From Oenanthe sinensis (lineage: Eukaryota > Streptophyta > Magnoliopsida > Apiales > Apiaceae), in contig CM053796.1 in the NCBI GenBank assembly GCA_028671895.1, forward strand, positions 23,806,860 to 23,870,859: a stretch of DNA of 64,000 nucleotides, written 5' to 3'. The stretch's first letter is position 1, and every line of letters starts with the position of its first letter. Made by a program: the position numbers and the translations under genes. This document shows, piece by piece, positions 54,254 through 64,000 of the stretch. The notes under the pieces are model-generated. The model made no database searches. It worked only from the letters and a program-made list of their open reading frames with translations, and was not told where the DNA came from.

Positions 54254-56554
54254 CTAGTTAGATGTTTTGAGGACCCAAACAGTTTTGGATCCTTTTCTAC
54301 TAACTTTAGGAGAAGCAGGCTTTACAATTTTCACCTTTGATTTACCTGTCTCTTTTGTTGCCTTAGACTCTGGTGGAGTCTTGACAGTGTCATACCAACT
54401 TTTATCAATAGAAGATTTTAGCTCATAAAAATTGTAATACAAGTCATGATAGTCCTTACACATATAGATAGAATGAAATATGCTACCACAGTGATAACAT
54501 GGTTTCTGTGGTATGTAGTGACTTTTTAGAGTCTGTGAAGGATTAGACTCTGATTTCTTCTCAATCTTTGCTTTACAATCTATAGCCAAATGGTTGTGGT
54601 TGCCACATCTATAACACTTCTTTCTAGGAGCATTAGGATCCTTTTGGTAATTGTTTGCCTTATTAATTCCTTCCTTACCATTCCTATTTCTCCTAGTTTT
54701 GGTAGACTCTGATAAGTTCTCTAGCCTTTCTTTTAATTTTGACTTAGACAAGTACCCTATATTAATATTTTTCTTAGAGTTATTTGCTCTTGTTTCATCT
54801 GTCTTTTTGTTAACAACAGGGGGACTAATGACAGATGAGTTTGTGGTTTCAGATTTTTCTTTAGGTGTCACAAACTTAACAGGAACAAATGTACTTTTGT
54901 CTTTAGTCTTATTAACTTGGCTAGCTTCTTCACTGTTATCATTCTCAACAATAGGTCTTTTGTCTTGACTCTTGTCATAGCCTAGACCAGCAGTTTGACA
55001 CACATTTTGATTATTGAGAATTTCTTGAACTTTTCTACCAGAGTCTGTCCAGACTCTAAACTTGAGTCTCTCTTCTTCTAGTTCTTTCTTAACATAGTCA
55101 TAGGCCTTCAAGATTTCAGTGTAGTTATGACTATGTTTCTCAGAATCCTTTTTGTATTGTTCCATTAATATTAACTCAGACTCTAAATGATCATTCCTTT
55201 TAGTCAAGGTCAAATTTTCCTCTCTCAACCTTTCACTTTCACTAGTGAGAGACCTACATGTTGTCATTATTTTATTGACCTCACTTTGCACAGTTTCTAT
55301 ACCATCAGAGTCTAAATTAATTAAGGATTCAGGAGTAAAGATTGATACCTGAGTTTTAGGAGATGAGGGTTCTTTGGGAGATTGTGATTTTCTTGAGGAG
55401 GATGCCATCAGTGCTAGATTTTCATAATCAATTTCATCCTCTGAGCTTGAATCTGCCCAATCCTTTCCAGTTGATAGAAGTGCTTTTCCTTTTCCTTGAC
55501 TTTTTGACTTTCTGCATTCACTAGCAAAGTGGCCCAATATTCCACAGTTGAAACATTTGACCTTTGCTTTGTCAAGTTTGATTATTGTACTCTTGCTCTT
55601 CTCAACCTTCTCATCTTCCTTCTTGAATGATGGCCTCTTGCTAAATTTTCCAGTTCTTTTGTTAAATTTCATTCTTTTGAAATTTTTTGCAAACATAGCC
55701 ATCATTTGACTTAGGTCAATCTCTTCATTAGAATCAGAGTCTGTGTCAGTAGACTCTGACTCCACAACAGCTTTACCCTTCTTCCTTAAATCCTTGATTC
55801 TAGCTTCTGTGGGTTGTTCCTGTTGTTCTTTCTCAGACTCCAGTAAGAGTGCCACAGATTTTGTCTTTACAGACTTCTTATTTTTCCTCTGTTGCATCTC
55901 CAAATCATATGTCTTGAGTCTGCCATACAATTCTTCTAGAGTTAGTTCATCCAAATCTCTAGCTTCCCTTATGGCTGTTGTTTTATTGTCCCACTCTTCA
56001 GGAAGTGCTCTTAGAAACTTGGTGTTTGTATCTTCAGAATCATAAACCTTACCAAGCATAGCCATCTCATTCAGAAGTTTTGTAAACCTATCATACATCT
56101 CAGTGATAGATTCTCCAGATTTAGCTTCAAAATATTCATACTCCTGAATTAGCAAAGACCTTGCATTCTTCTTGACGTCTTTAGTCCCTTGACAGTGCAC
56201 TTCAAGGTTTGCCCACATCTCCTTAGCAGTGGTGCATGATATAACACAGTTTGTAAGGACAGAATCCAAACTGTTGAAGAGAATGTTTTTGACTTTTGCC
56301 TCCTTAAGGACATTCTCCTTGTCCTCTCTTGTCCATTCAGCCTTGGGTTTTCCAATGAAGTGTTCTTCAGTTACTTTACCTTCTTCATTGATTTGAGGCA
56401 CAAGCTTTAAGGGCACATAGGGTCCTTCATGAATTCTTTCAAGGTAGTCAGGGTCTGTTGCTTCCAGATGGTGCAGCATCTTAACCTTCCAGTGGGTGAA
56501 CTCGTTTCTTTTAAGCATAGGAATCTTAGAATTGCCATCTTTGTTTCCAGACAT
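54254..56554 (-). CDS. gag: Copia gag of B
   Basis: 766 residues, ATG at 56554, only 23 bases from the primer site. The N-terminus (KIPMLKRNEFTHWKVKMLHHL) and the segment with CQGTKDVKKN and SITEMYDRFTKLL form the copia gag domain. Three CCHC knuckles: CFNCGILGHFASEC near 334, CYRCGNHNHLAIDC near 646 and CYHCGSIFHSIYMC near 684. The middle is helical and Ser/Glu-rich. Intact. pol begins 12 bases after the gag stop, in another frame with the same offset as in A. A splice-acceptor-like TTTATGTATGCAG lies at the junction. Confidence 0.92.
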   Translation of the reverse strand: MSGNKDGNSKIPMLKRNEFTHWKVKMLHHLEATDPDYLERIHEGPYVPLKLVPQINEEGKVTEEHFIGKPKAEWTREDKENVLKEAKVKNILFNSLDSVLTNCVISCTTAKEMWANLEVHCQGTKDVKKNARSLLIQEYEYFEAKSGESITEMYDRFTKLLNEMAMLGKVYDSEDTNTKFLRALPEEWDNKTTAIREARDLDELTLEELYGRLKTYDLEMQQRKNKKSVKTKSVALLLESEKEQQEQPTEARIKDLRKKGKAVVESESTDTDSDSNEEIDLSQMMAMFAKNFKRMKFNKRTGKFSKRPSFKKEDEKVEKSKSTIIKLDKAKVKCFNCGILGHFASECRKSKSQGKGKALLSTGKDWADSSSEDEIDYENLALMASSSRKSQSPKEPSSPKTQVSIFTPESLINLDSDGIETVQSEVNKIMTTCRSLTSESERLREENLTLTKRNDHLESELILMEQYKKDSEKHSHNYTEILKAYDYVKKELEEERLKFRVWTDSGRKVQEILNNQNVCQTAGLGYDKSQDKRPIVENDNSEEASQVNKTKDKSTFVPVKFVTPKEKSETTNSSVISPPVVNKKTDETRANNSKKNINIGYLSKSKLKERLENLSESTKTRRNRNGKEGINKANNYQKDPNAPRKKCYRCGNHNHLAIDCKAKIEKKSESNPSQTLKSHYIPQKPCYHCGSIFHSIYMCKDYHDLYYNFYELKSSIDKSWYDTVKTPPESKATKETGKSKVKIVKPASPKVSRKGSKTVWVLKTSN

Positions 56555-56577
56555 CTTTGATCGATTTTATACGTTAG

Positions 56578-56589
56578 GCTTTGATACCA
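56578..56589 (-). promoter_or_regulatory. tRNA-iMet primer-binding site of B
   Basis: The - strand reads TGGTATCAAAGC, one mismatch from A's site, 2 bases from the LTR. Confidence 0.85.
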
Positions 56590-56591
56590 AT

Positions 56592-57331
56592 TGTTTTCCC
56601 AGTTGCACAAGTAGAAGGGGGGGTTGAATACTTGTGTGTCTTTTCTGCCCGATTTAAAATCAAATTAATAACAAACTCAAACACGAAGATATGAATAAGA
56701 ACTGTTTTGTATTATTGATTTGTGAATACAAAACTCTCCTAGGATGTACACAAACCCTAGCAGCTTCTCTATGTTTATCACAGCAACTCTCTCTATCTCT
56801 ATGCTCTCACAAAAATATTACTAAGACAATTATTTTCCCACACTTTTACAATTAGGTTACATAGAGTTTATATAGAGAGCTTCATATCAACTAATAACAG
56901 AAAGATAAATTACAATAGGAATATAATTCCTAATTATTAGTTGACAGTTTCCTTGTAGAATTCTCTTTCTTTCCCATAGCATATCTGTAATTTAAATTAT
57001 CTTGATCTTCGAAGACTTTCCATTCCTCTGATCTTCTGTATAGACTCTGAAATCTTCAGACTCCGATGATCTCCAGACTCTGATTAGATGTAGACTCTGA
57101 TAGTTCACAGACTCTGATGGTCTATAGACTCTGACCACCTTCCAGACTCTGATCTTCATGTAGACTCTGGTTTCACTTTCTACAGAAATTCTTCTAAGTA
57201 CAAATAACATGAATGTTGACTATCTAGACTCTGATTATATATTTCAGAGACTAGAAAGACTTATTACAGATAAACTAATCTAGACCCTGTTCTAGTATTT
57301 TGTACATCATCAAATGTATATATTCCTAACA
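56592..57331 (-). repeat. 5' LTR of B (740 bp)
   Basis: The partner of 29331-30075. G-tract of 7. TATATAAA on the - strand at 56874-56867. I count 4 substitutions against the other LTR. Confidence 0.95.
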
Positions 57332-58774
57332 CTCATGATCAGAGTCTAAAGGCAGTCTAGACTCTGACTCAACTTTAGACTCTGGTTCAGGTAATTTCTT
57401 ACTTTCATAGTCTGGCCATGTAGGAGCCTTGGGAGCATCTATTTCCTGCAAAACAGGGTTAGTAATAATAATAGGCTTGTGTGTGTGTGCAGAATAAGCT
57501 TTCCTTAACCTTCTGTACTTCTGAGCAAAAGATTTTTCAGGAGATTCAATTTGAGAATCCTGAGGTGCATTCCTAGGTTTTTCAGAGTCCGTAGCCTTTT
57601 CAGAGACTGCAGACTTGGCTTGAAGGTTAGAATCAATTGTCTCATGACCTTTTTTTAGCAAAGAAAGACCTTCAACAACTTGTTTCTCTAAAGGATTGAG
57701 TTCCTCATCACTGTGTTCATCTATAAGCCTAGATTGAATCAATTTTCTCCTCTTTATAATTGGTGCCTGTTGAGAGACACCAAAGGTTGGTTTCTTTTTG
57801 GATTTTGGTTTGGAAGATTGTGTAATTGAAGGGAATTGGGTGACTTGGGTAGGTGCATGGGGACTCTCCATTACTTGTTCCTGCACCATTTCACCACCAA
57901 AAAATGAAGCATTGTAGAGAGAAGGTTTGTAGGTTGAGAGTTTTACCTGCAGTACCTGTGTATAAGTCATGGCAGGTAGACTCTTCTTCTTGTCATCAAT
58001 TCTCTTGATGTCAGAGAATATCCTTCTTTGTTGTTTGTATGCCTGCACACAACAATCATCTGCCAACTTGGTTGACATGTCAGGAATGAAGTGGTTAAAG
58101 AGAATCATAAGAAATCTATGATAGTAGACTTTCTTCCTCCCCTCATGCACATTATTTAATTTTGCTCCCATTTAAGTGAGCAACATATCACCAATGTTGA
58201 TTACTCTATCAAATAGGAGACTGTGACCAATTTGATAAGTAATAGCAGTAATAGCATCAAAACCACTACATTTACCAGTGAAACACTTAGCAATTTGATC
58301 AAAGAAAAATGACCATTCTTTTCTTAAGTAAGGCCTAGTTATTTTGCTCATGTTATCTAAGCTAGCAGAATAACCTATTGCCTTAAACATACTTTTAATG
58401 TCATCATCAGATACAATTTCATCAAAAGGTGTTTTCACAGGCAATTTAGAAACTGAATTAAGCACATCAGCAGTAACATCAAAAGTAGTGGAGCCAAAGG
58501 TGAACATTATTTTACCTGGTTGATCCTATGAAGGATCAACTACCTGTGCAGAACTCCATGCTTTGGATACAGCATCCATATGAATCACTGGGGATGCCTT
58601 CAGAATGTAACTGAGCTCAGATTGCTCCATGAAGTCCATCATTGGGAAGTAGTCAGCATCTACTCCTTTCTTGTCTCCAAGAGCAGCAACATGATTTGTA
58701 GTCATGAAATCAAAATCCCCAAAAGTAAATGCAATCGTTTTGGGTCCCCTCATGATAGTAGAAATTGCAGCCAT
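57332..58774 (-). pseudogene. Third ORF of C, N-terminal part
   Basis: Starts at MAAISTIMRG (58774) and matches B's third ORF up to SDHE, where B is inserted. Two in-frame stops lie where B has Gln codons: TAG near 58526 (CAG in B) and TAA near 58172 (CAA in B). No frameshift is seen here. The domain with FTFGSTTFDVTADVLN and W..FFDQIAKCF is kept. It continues at 29330. Confidence 0.88.
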
Positions 58775-59229
58775 TGAAGATGTCGAGTTGAAAGTGATGA
58801 AAAAAATTTAGAAAATTAGTTAGGGTTCGTAAAAAGCTCTGTGAATAATTCTGCCTTAGAAAATAATTGCAAGAAACAAGTGAGTAAATTGTATGAAAAA
58901 TTCTATTTTGTTCAAGTTGCATATAATACACACGAGTCTACAGTCTATCTCCGGTCAAAAACAATTGTTACCGCCTATTTCAAGTCATTTGAACGATTTA
59001 GACACGATCAGAGTCTGAACCGTTTCGGAGTCTAGACGATAATTATTTTTCAGAGTCTACAGACTCTCAGAGTCTACAGACTAATCAGAGTCTACAGACT
59101 CGTCAGAGTCTAAAAACTAGACTCTGTCAAGATAAAGTACCTCAAGAATTTTGCATTAACAAATTATAGTTTGACAAATCAGGAGCTATAATTAAAGTAC
59201 ATACCTTGCATCTTGTAATTTGTAATCAC
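58775..59229 (-). promoter_or_regulatory. Spacer between pol and third ORF of C
   Basis: About 455 bases matching B's spacer. Fewer AGAGTCT/AGACTCT pairs (59035-59125) than in B. The candidate intron (59204-59124, 81 nt) keeps GTATGT and TTGACAG although its inside has diverged by substitutions and indels. Confidence 0.55.
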
Positions 59230-62200
59230 TTATATGTTTAACATACCTAATTCACCTACCAGTTTAAGAAAGGTAGACTCATCAAGTGGTTTTGTCAAAA
59301 TATATGCAATCTGTTTGTCAGTTGGAACATAGTGAAGTGTCACAGTACCATTTTCAACATGTTCTCTAATAAAATGATACCTAACATCAATGTGCTTAGT
59401 TCTGGAATGTTGGACTGGATTCTCTGCAATTTTAATAGCACTGGTATTATCACAATACATAGGAATATTTGAGAATGTTGGTCCATAATCAAGTAATTTA
59501 TTTCTTATCCACAAAATTTGAGCACAACAACTTCCAGCGGCAATGTATTCAGCCTCAGTTGTTGAGGTTGATACAGTCTGTTGTTTCTTGCTAAACCAAG
59601 AAATTAATCTGTTTCCAAGAAACTGGCACTGACCTGTTGTGCTTTTCCTGTCTACTTTGCATCCTGTATAGTCAGAATCTGAATAACCAATTAATGAAAA
59701 ATCTGACTCTCTAGGATACCAAAGTCCAAGAGTTTGTGCCCCCTTGAGATATCTAAAAATTCTTTTTACAGCTATTAAATGTGATTCTCTAGGGTCAGCT
59801 TGAAATCTAGCACACAGACAAGTTGCAAACATTATATCTGGTCTACTAGCAGTTAAATATAATAATGAGCCAATCATACCTCTGTAGCTAGTGTTGTCAA
59901 CTTTCTTACCCTTTGGGTCAGAGTCTAGCTTAGTGGCTATTGACATGGGAGTTTTAGCAGTTGCAGAATCTTGCATATCAAACTTCTTCAGTAGTTCTTT
60001 TACATACTTTGTTTGATTGATGAAAATTCCTTCATCATTCTGTTTGACTTGAAGCCCCAAAAAGAAGTTTAATTCTCTCATCATGCTCATTTCATAATTT
60101 GACTGCATTAGTTTACTAAACTTTTCACAGAGTTTGTCATTAGTAGAACCAAATATAATATCATCAACATAAATTTGGACAAGCAAAATGTCACCTTTAT
60201 ACTTTCTAATAAAGAGAGTTTTGTCAATGGTACCTCTTATGAATCCATTTTCAAGAAGAAATTTTGAAAGAGTTTCATACCATACTCTAAGTGCTTGCTT
60301 CAATCCATAAAGTGCATTATCTAATCTGTAAACATGATCAGGATATTTAGGATCAACAAATCCTAGTGGTTGCTCCACATAGACTTCTTCTTCCAATTTT
60401 CCATTCAAGAAGGCACTTTTTACATCCATCTGATACACCTTGAATTTTGAATGAGCTGCAAAGACAAGAAACATTCTTATGGCTTCCAATCTTGCTACTG
60501 GTGCAAAAGTTTCATCATAATCAATTCCTTCCTCCTGTGAGTATCCTTTTGCAACTAGCTTTGCTTTGTTTCTTATTACAGTTCCACTCTCATCAAGTTT
60601 GTTTTTGTACACCCATTTTGCACCAACAACTGATCTATCTTTAGGCCTTGGTACAAGTTTCCACACTTTGTTTCTCTCAAATTCATTCAATTCCTCTTGC
60701 ATTGCAATTATCCAATCAGGGTCTTGCAAGGCTTCCTCAATTTTCTTGGGTTCATTCTTTGAGAGAAAACAGCTATAAAGACATTCATTTTGAGTGGCTG
60801 TTCTTATTTGTACACCACTCTCAGGGTCACCAATTATTAAGTCAGGAGTGTGACCTCTTGTCCATTTTCTAGCTGGTGGAAGATTGATTCTTGAACTTGA
60901 AGCTCCCCCTAAGTCATTTGCATCTTCTGTATTTAAGTGAAATTCAAATGAAGAGGCTCCCCCTAAATTGCTTGACTCTGACAAGAGTTCAGAGTTGCTT
61001 GATCCAGACCCTGATGAGTTAGACTCTGAAGAATTTGATTCTGTCTGTCTAGACTCTGTCTGGGTAGGCCCTGACCTGTTAGACTCTGAATCATTCGGAG
61101 TTGTATTTCCTAGCTCCCCTCAGAATGTGCAGGTTCCTGTGTTGGATTAGGAGTTACTTGAGGGTCTTCATCCTCTTCTTCTTCATTTATCTCAGAACTT
61201 TTTAGATTTTCAAGTGTAGTAGACTCTGACTCATCTTGCAATTCTGTAAACTTTTTATCATCAAATGCAACAGGAATAGATTCCATAACAATTTTGGTTC
61301 TGAGATTAAACACTCTGAATGCTTTTGTGTTTGATGCATATCCAAGAAAAATTGATTCATCTGCTTTTGCTTCAAATTTGCTCAAATTTTCAGGATGTAC
61401 TTTCATTACATAACATTTGCATCCAAATATGTGAAAATGTTTCACACTTGGCTTCTTGTCCTTTATCATTTCATAGGGAGTCTTTCCATGCATATTTAGT
61501 AAAGTACAGTTTTGAGTGAAACATGCTGTATTAACTGCCTCTGCCCAAGAATATACTGGTAGCTTAGACTCTGCCAACATTGTTCTGGAAGCTTCTATGA
61601 GTGTTCTATTCTTTCTCTCCACAACTCCATTTTGTTGAGGAGTTCCTAGTGCAGAAAATTGTTGAGAAATTCCTTTTAATGCACAGTAGTCATCCATGAT
61701 TGAATTCTTGAACTCAGTACCATTGTCACTCCTTAGAACTCTAACTGTTTTCTTTGAATTTCTTTCCGGAAAAGTGATATAGTCTTTTATGTGTTGTGGA
61801 GCTTCATCCTTTGAATGTAGAAAGAAAACCCATGTGAATCTTGTAAAATCATCTACAATAACAAGAGCATATTTCTTTTTATTAATAGACATAACATTTA
61901 CTGGACCAAATAAATCAAGGTGTAATAAATAAAAGGGTTCAGAAATGGTGTTTATTTTCTTGCTCTTGAAGGATGATTTCTTTTTCTTTCCAAGTTGACA
62001 TGCTTCACAGAGTCCATCTTGCACAAAATCAACCTGTGGTAATCCTCTTACAAGATTCTGTTTAACCAACTTGTTTAGTGTTTTAAAGTTGATATGTGAC
62101 AGTTTCTTGTGCCTTTTCCAGCTTTCTTCAATTGAGGCCTTGCTATATACACATGTGAGTTCACTGTGTATGCAATCCTCCAAGTTGGCTTCATAAATGT

Positions 62201-62548
62201 TACCATGTCTGTGTCCTTTAAAAACCTGAATACATGTTTCTTTGTGAGTCACAAGACACTCTTTGTTGTCAAAGCCAGTATGGTAACCTTTATCTCCTAG
62301 TTGACTTATGCTAATCAAATTGTGTCTTAAGCCATCAACTAGAGCTACTTGTTCAATGACGACATTCTCAAGTACAATCTTGCCATATCCCAGTGTTTGT
62401 CATTTGTTGCCATCTCCAAAGGACACTTCTAGGCCAGCCATTTCCACAAAGTCTGTAAGCAGGGATTTCTTTCCAGTCATGTGTCCTGAGCATCCACTGT
62501 CCAGGATTAGGGTTACATTCTTTACCCTTGTTCCCTGCATACATAAAG
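59230..62548 (-). pseudogene. pol: C pol, protease to RNase H (broken)
   Basis: Full-length copia pol by homology to B. TGA at 62402-62400 interrupts the protease region (GGA in B). One G is missing from a G-run near 61115-61120, shifting the frame between integrase and RT. Both integrase motifs (SDNGTEF, NGVVERKNRTL), the RT box YVDDIIFGS and RNase H (GYSDSDYTG, RTKHIDVRYHF) remain readable. Several missense changes at conserved places (for example LRVWYETL for PRAWYETL) fit neutral decay. Confidence 0.9.
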
Positions 62549-62551
62549 CAA

Positions 62552-62875
62552 CTAGTTAGTTATTTTTGGGATCCAAACAGTTTTGGATCCTTTTCCTTTA
62601 ACTTTTGGTGAAACAGGTTTAGTAATTTTCACCTTTGATTTACCTGTCTCCTTTGCTTTTGACTCTGGTGGAGTCTTAACAGTGTCATACCAGCTTTTGT
62701 CAATAGATGATTTTAGCTCATAAAAATTGAAATACAATTCATGATAGTCTCTACACATATAAATAGAGTGAAATATGCTACCACAGTGATAACAGGATTT
62801 TTATGGAATGTAGTGACTTTTCAGAGTCTGTGGAAGACTAAACTCTGATTCTTTTTCAATTTTTGCTTTACAATC
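62552..62875 (-). pseudogene. gag: C-terminal end of C gag, cut by F
   Basis: Matches the last ~110 residues of B's gag, including the last zinc knuckle (CYHCGSIFHSIYMC). TAA at 62803-62801 replaces the Gln codon of B. The frame is lost at 62875, where F begins. The remaining gag should lie beyond F. Confidence 0.85.
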
Positions 62876-64000
62876 TGTTAGGTCCCGGAGATCGTAGAGG
62901 GGGGGTGAATACGATTCCCAAATAAAAATTATGACTTTTAAATATTTTTGGGACAATATAAAAATTAATTTGGCTCAAACCCGGTTACTGTTCATAGTCT
63001 TCTCCAAGCATAAAACTCCATTAAAATAGCCAAGACCAAGAACAGAAAATCACCCAAAACACACAACACAACAAGATTCACAAATATAGATTTATATTCA
63101 TGAAGAGGGGTTAATGCTACAATCAAGTTCAAGAACATAAGCTCATGAACACAACAAAGAAATGATTCTTGGCTCCTCTAAAAAATATTAAAGTCTATGG
63201 ACTTAGGAGACCAAAATCAACCCTATCTTCTATACAAGATTTAACATGTGTTTATACAAGATAGATAGAGGAGTGGTGTAACAAAGAAAATCATGGCTAC
63301 AAGTATTTTCAAGAACAGATCTAGCCATGGGGGAGAGAAAAATGATTTTCTCTCTCTCCCCTCTTTTCTCCATTCGGCTGCACACTTGCAGTGTTTTTTT
63401 TCACCAAGTGAAAAAGAAAGCTTGGTTGTGCTTTTGTCAAAAAGGAAAAGTATACCTTTTTCCTTTTTCCTTTTTCTTTACTTGCTCCACCAAACCCTAA
63501 TGCAACGTCATGTGCCAAGCATGCCTTTGGAAATATTTAATATAAAAGTAATATTTAATATTTATATAAAATATAAATAAAGAATATCTTTATTTATAAA
63601 ATATATAAATAATTAAATAAGTACTTTATTTAATTAAATTAAATAAATACTTTATTTAATTAAATTAAATATTTCCATTCCACTCTTCAATTTTTGTAGA
63701 CTTCCTCATCCAAATACATGGCCCCGTATACGTGACTCCACCACGTCCAAGTATTTGGCCTTCTATTCTGTGAAGCTTTAGTAAAGGTCCAATCAGGTTG
63801 TGCCACTAATTCTTCGTACATTTAATTCTCGTTCCTTAAACATTGAATACTGTATCTCGACCCGTATCTCGATCTTCCAATACAACTCCAATACATATTC
63901 TGGAACTTTGGCACTTCAACACTAATTTACCTCCTGTGTTGATCCTTCACATGACTTAAGAAGATCAACAACTTTAGAATGATTAAAACCATATTAACTG
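62876..64000 (-). mobile_element. LTR of SIRE-type element F, incomplete
   Basis: It starts TGTTAGGTCCCGG inside C's gag, after CAATC (62871-62875, the expected target duplication). The first 45 bases match the U5 end of the other copia LTRs, with G-tract AGAGGGGGGGTGAATACG. This implies - strand orientation with the 3' LTR first. No LTR end or ORF is seen before the window ends; short ORFs here look spurious. 63530-63670 is AT-rich with repeated TTTATTTAATTAAATTAAA words. Confidence 0.75.

Larger units (their letters stand above)
29331..57331 (-). mobile_element. Copia element B, interrupted by A
   Basis: LTRs at 29331-30075 and 56592-57331, flanked by CTCAT (29326-29330 and 57332-57336). 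Without A it is about 12.7 kb. Reading on the - strand from the right: 5' LTR, primer site, gag, pol (split by A at 36370/51653), spacer, third ORF, polypurine tract, 3' LTR. My alignment of the LTRs shows 4 substitutions plus a G-tract length change (12 against 7), so it is young. It is defective from a 1-nt insertion in integrase, stops in the third ORF, and A. Confidence 0.95.
14190..62875 (-). mobile_element. Copia element C, interrupted by E, B and F
   Basis: Pieces: 14190-18082, 28903-29330 and 57332-62875. C belongs to the same family as B and D. From left to right: 3' LTR, third ORF (split by E and B), spacer, pol, and the end of gag, where F interrupts at 62876. The 5' LTR, primer site and gag N-terminus are beyond the window. 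Homology to B across every junction, plus the target duplications of E and B, proves that the pieces belong together. It carries many stops and frameshifts. Confidence 0.9.

Noticed and set aside
63293..63580. 95-codon ORF in F's LTR
   Set aside because: Inside an LTR, overlapped by an ORF on the other strand, no domain.

Overview
The window is plant nuclear DNA made almost entirely of LTR retrotransposons. Tat-type and Athila-type Ty3/gypsy elements and SIRE (Sirevirus)-type Ty1/copia elements occur together, with tRNA-iMet and tRNA-Asp-type primer sites. That points to an angiosperm with a repeat-rich genome, probably a eudicot; I cannot name the species. I found no host gene, rRNA, tRNA or CRISPR array.

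Layout. 1-6531 is the 3' half of a Tat-lineage gypsy element on the + strand: pol from the RT active site onward with four in-frame stops, an antisense gene that reads as three exons, tandem repeats and a 3' LTR. 6532-13533 is a badly decayed copia element (G, - strand) with one LTR at 12719-13533. 13534-14189 is a + strand fragment of copia element D, ending inside its LTR. At 14190 a - strand element of the same family (C) begins. C is split by three insertions and runs to 62875, where element F starts and continues past the window. Inside C are Athila element E (18083-28902, + strand, TSD TTGCT) and copia element B (29331-57331, - strand, same family as C, TSD CTCAT). Inside B's pol is the SIRE-type element A (36370-51653, - strand, TSD ATATC). 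The nesting is D[C[E][B[A]][F]], four levels deep, supported by three perfect 5-bp target duplications and by the interrupted reading frames resuming on the far side.

How the genes work together. Each copia element has gag (capsid and zinc knuckles), pol (protease, integrase, reverse transcriptase, RNase H) and, between pol and the 3' LTR, a long third ORF of unknown function. Athila has gag-pol plus its own extra ORF. Tat has an antisense extra gene. A keeps complete gag and pol frames and LTRs that differ at about 7 sites, so it may be autonomous. B, C, D, E, G and the Tat element are broken.

Main observations: the third ORFs of the copia elements and the extra ORF of the Athila element share a motif pattern, suggesting one accessory domain in two retrotransposon superfamilies; the Tat antisense gene has two phase-compatible introns; the Athila element has apparently lost its protease; the D/C junction forms an inverted repeat of about 650 bp; and each element family carries its own short palindromic word in LTRs, spacers and sometimes coding DNA.
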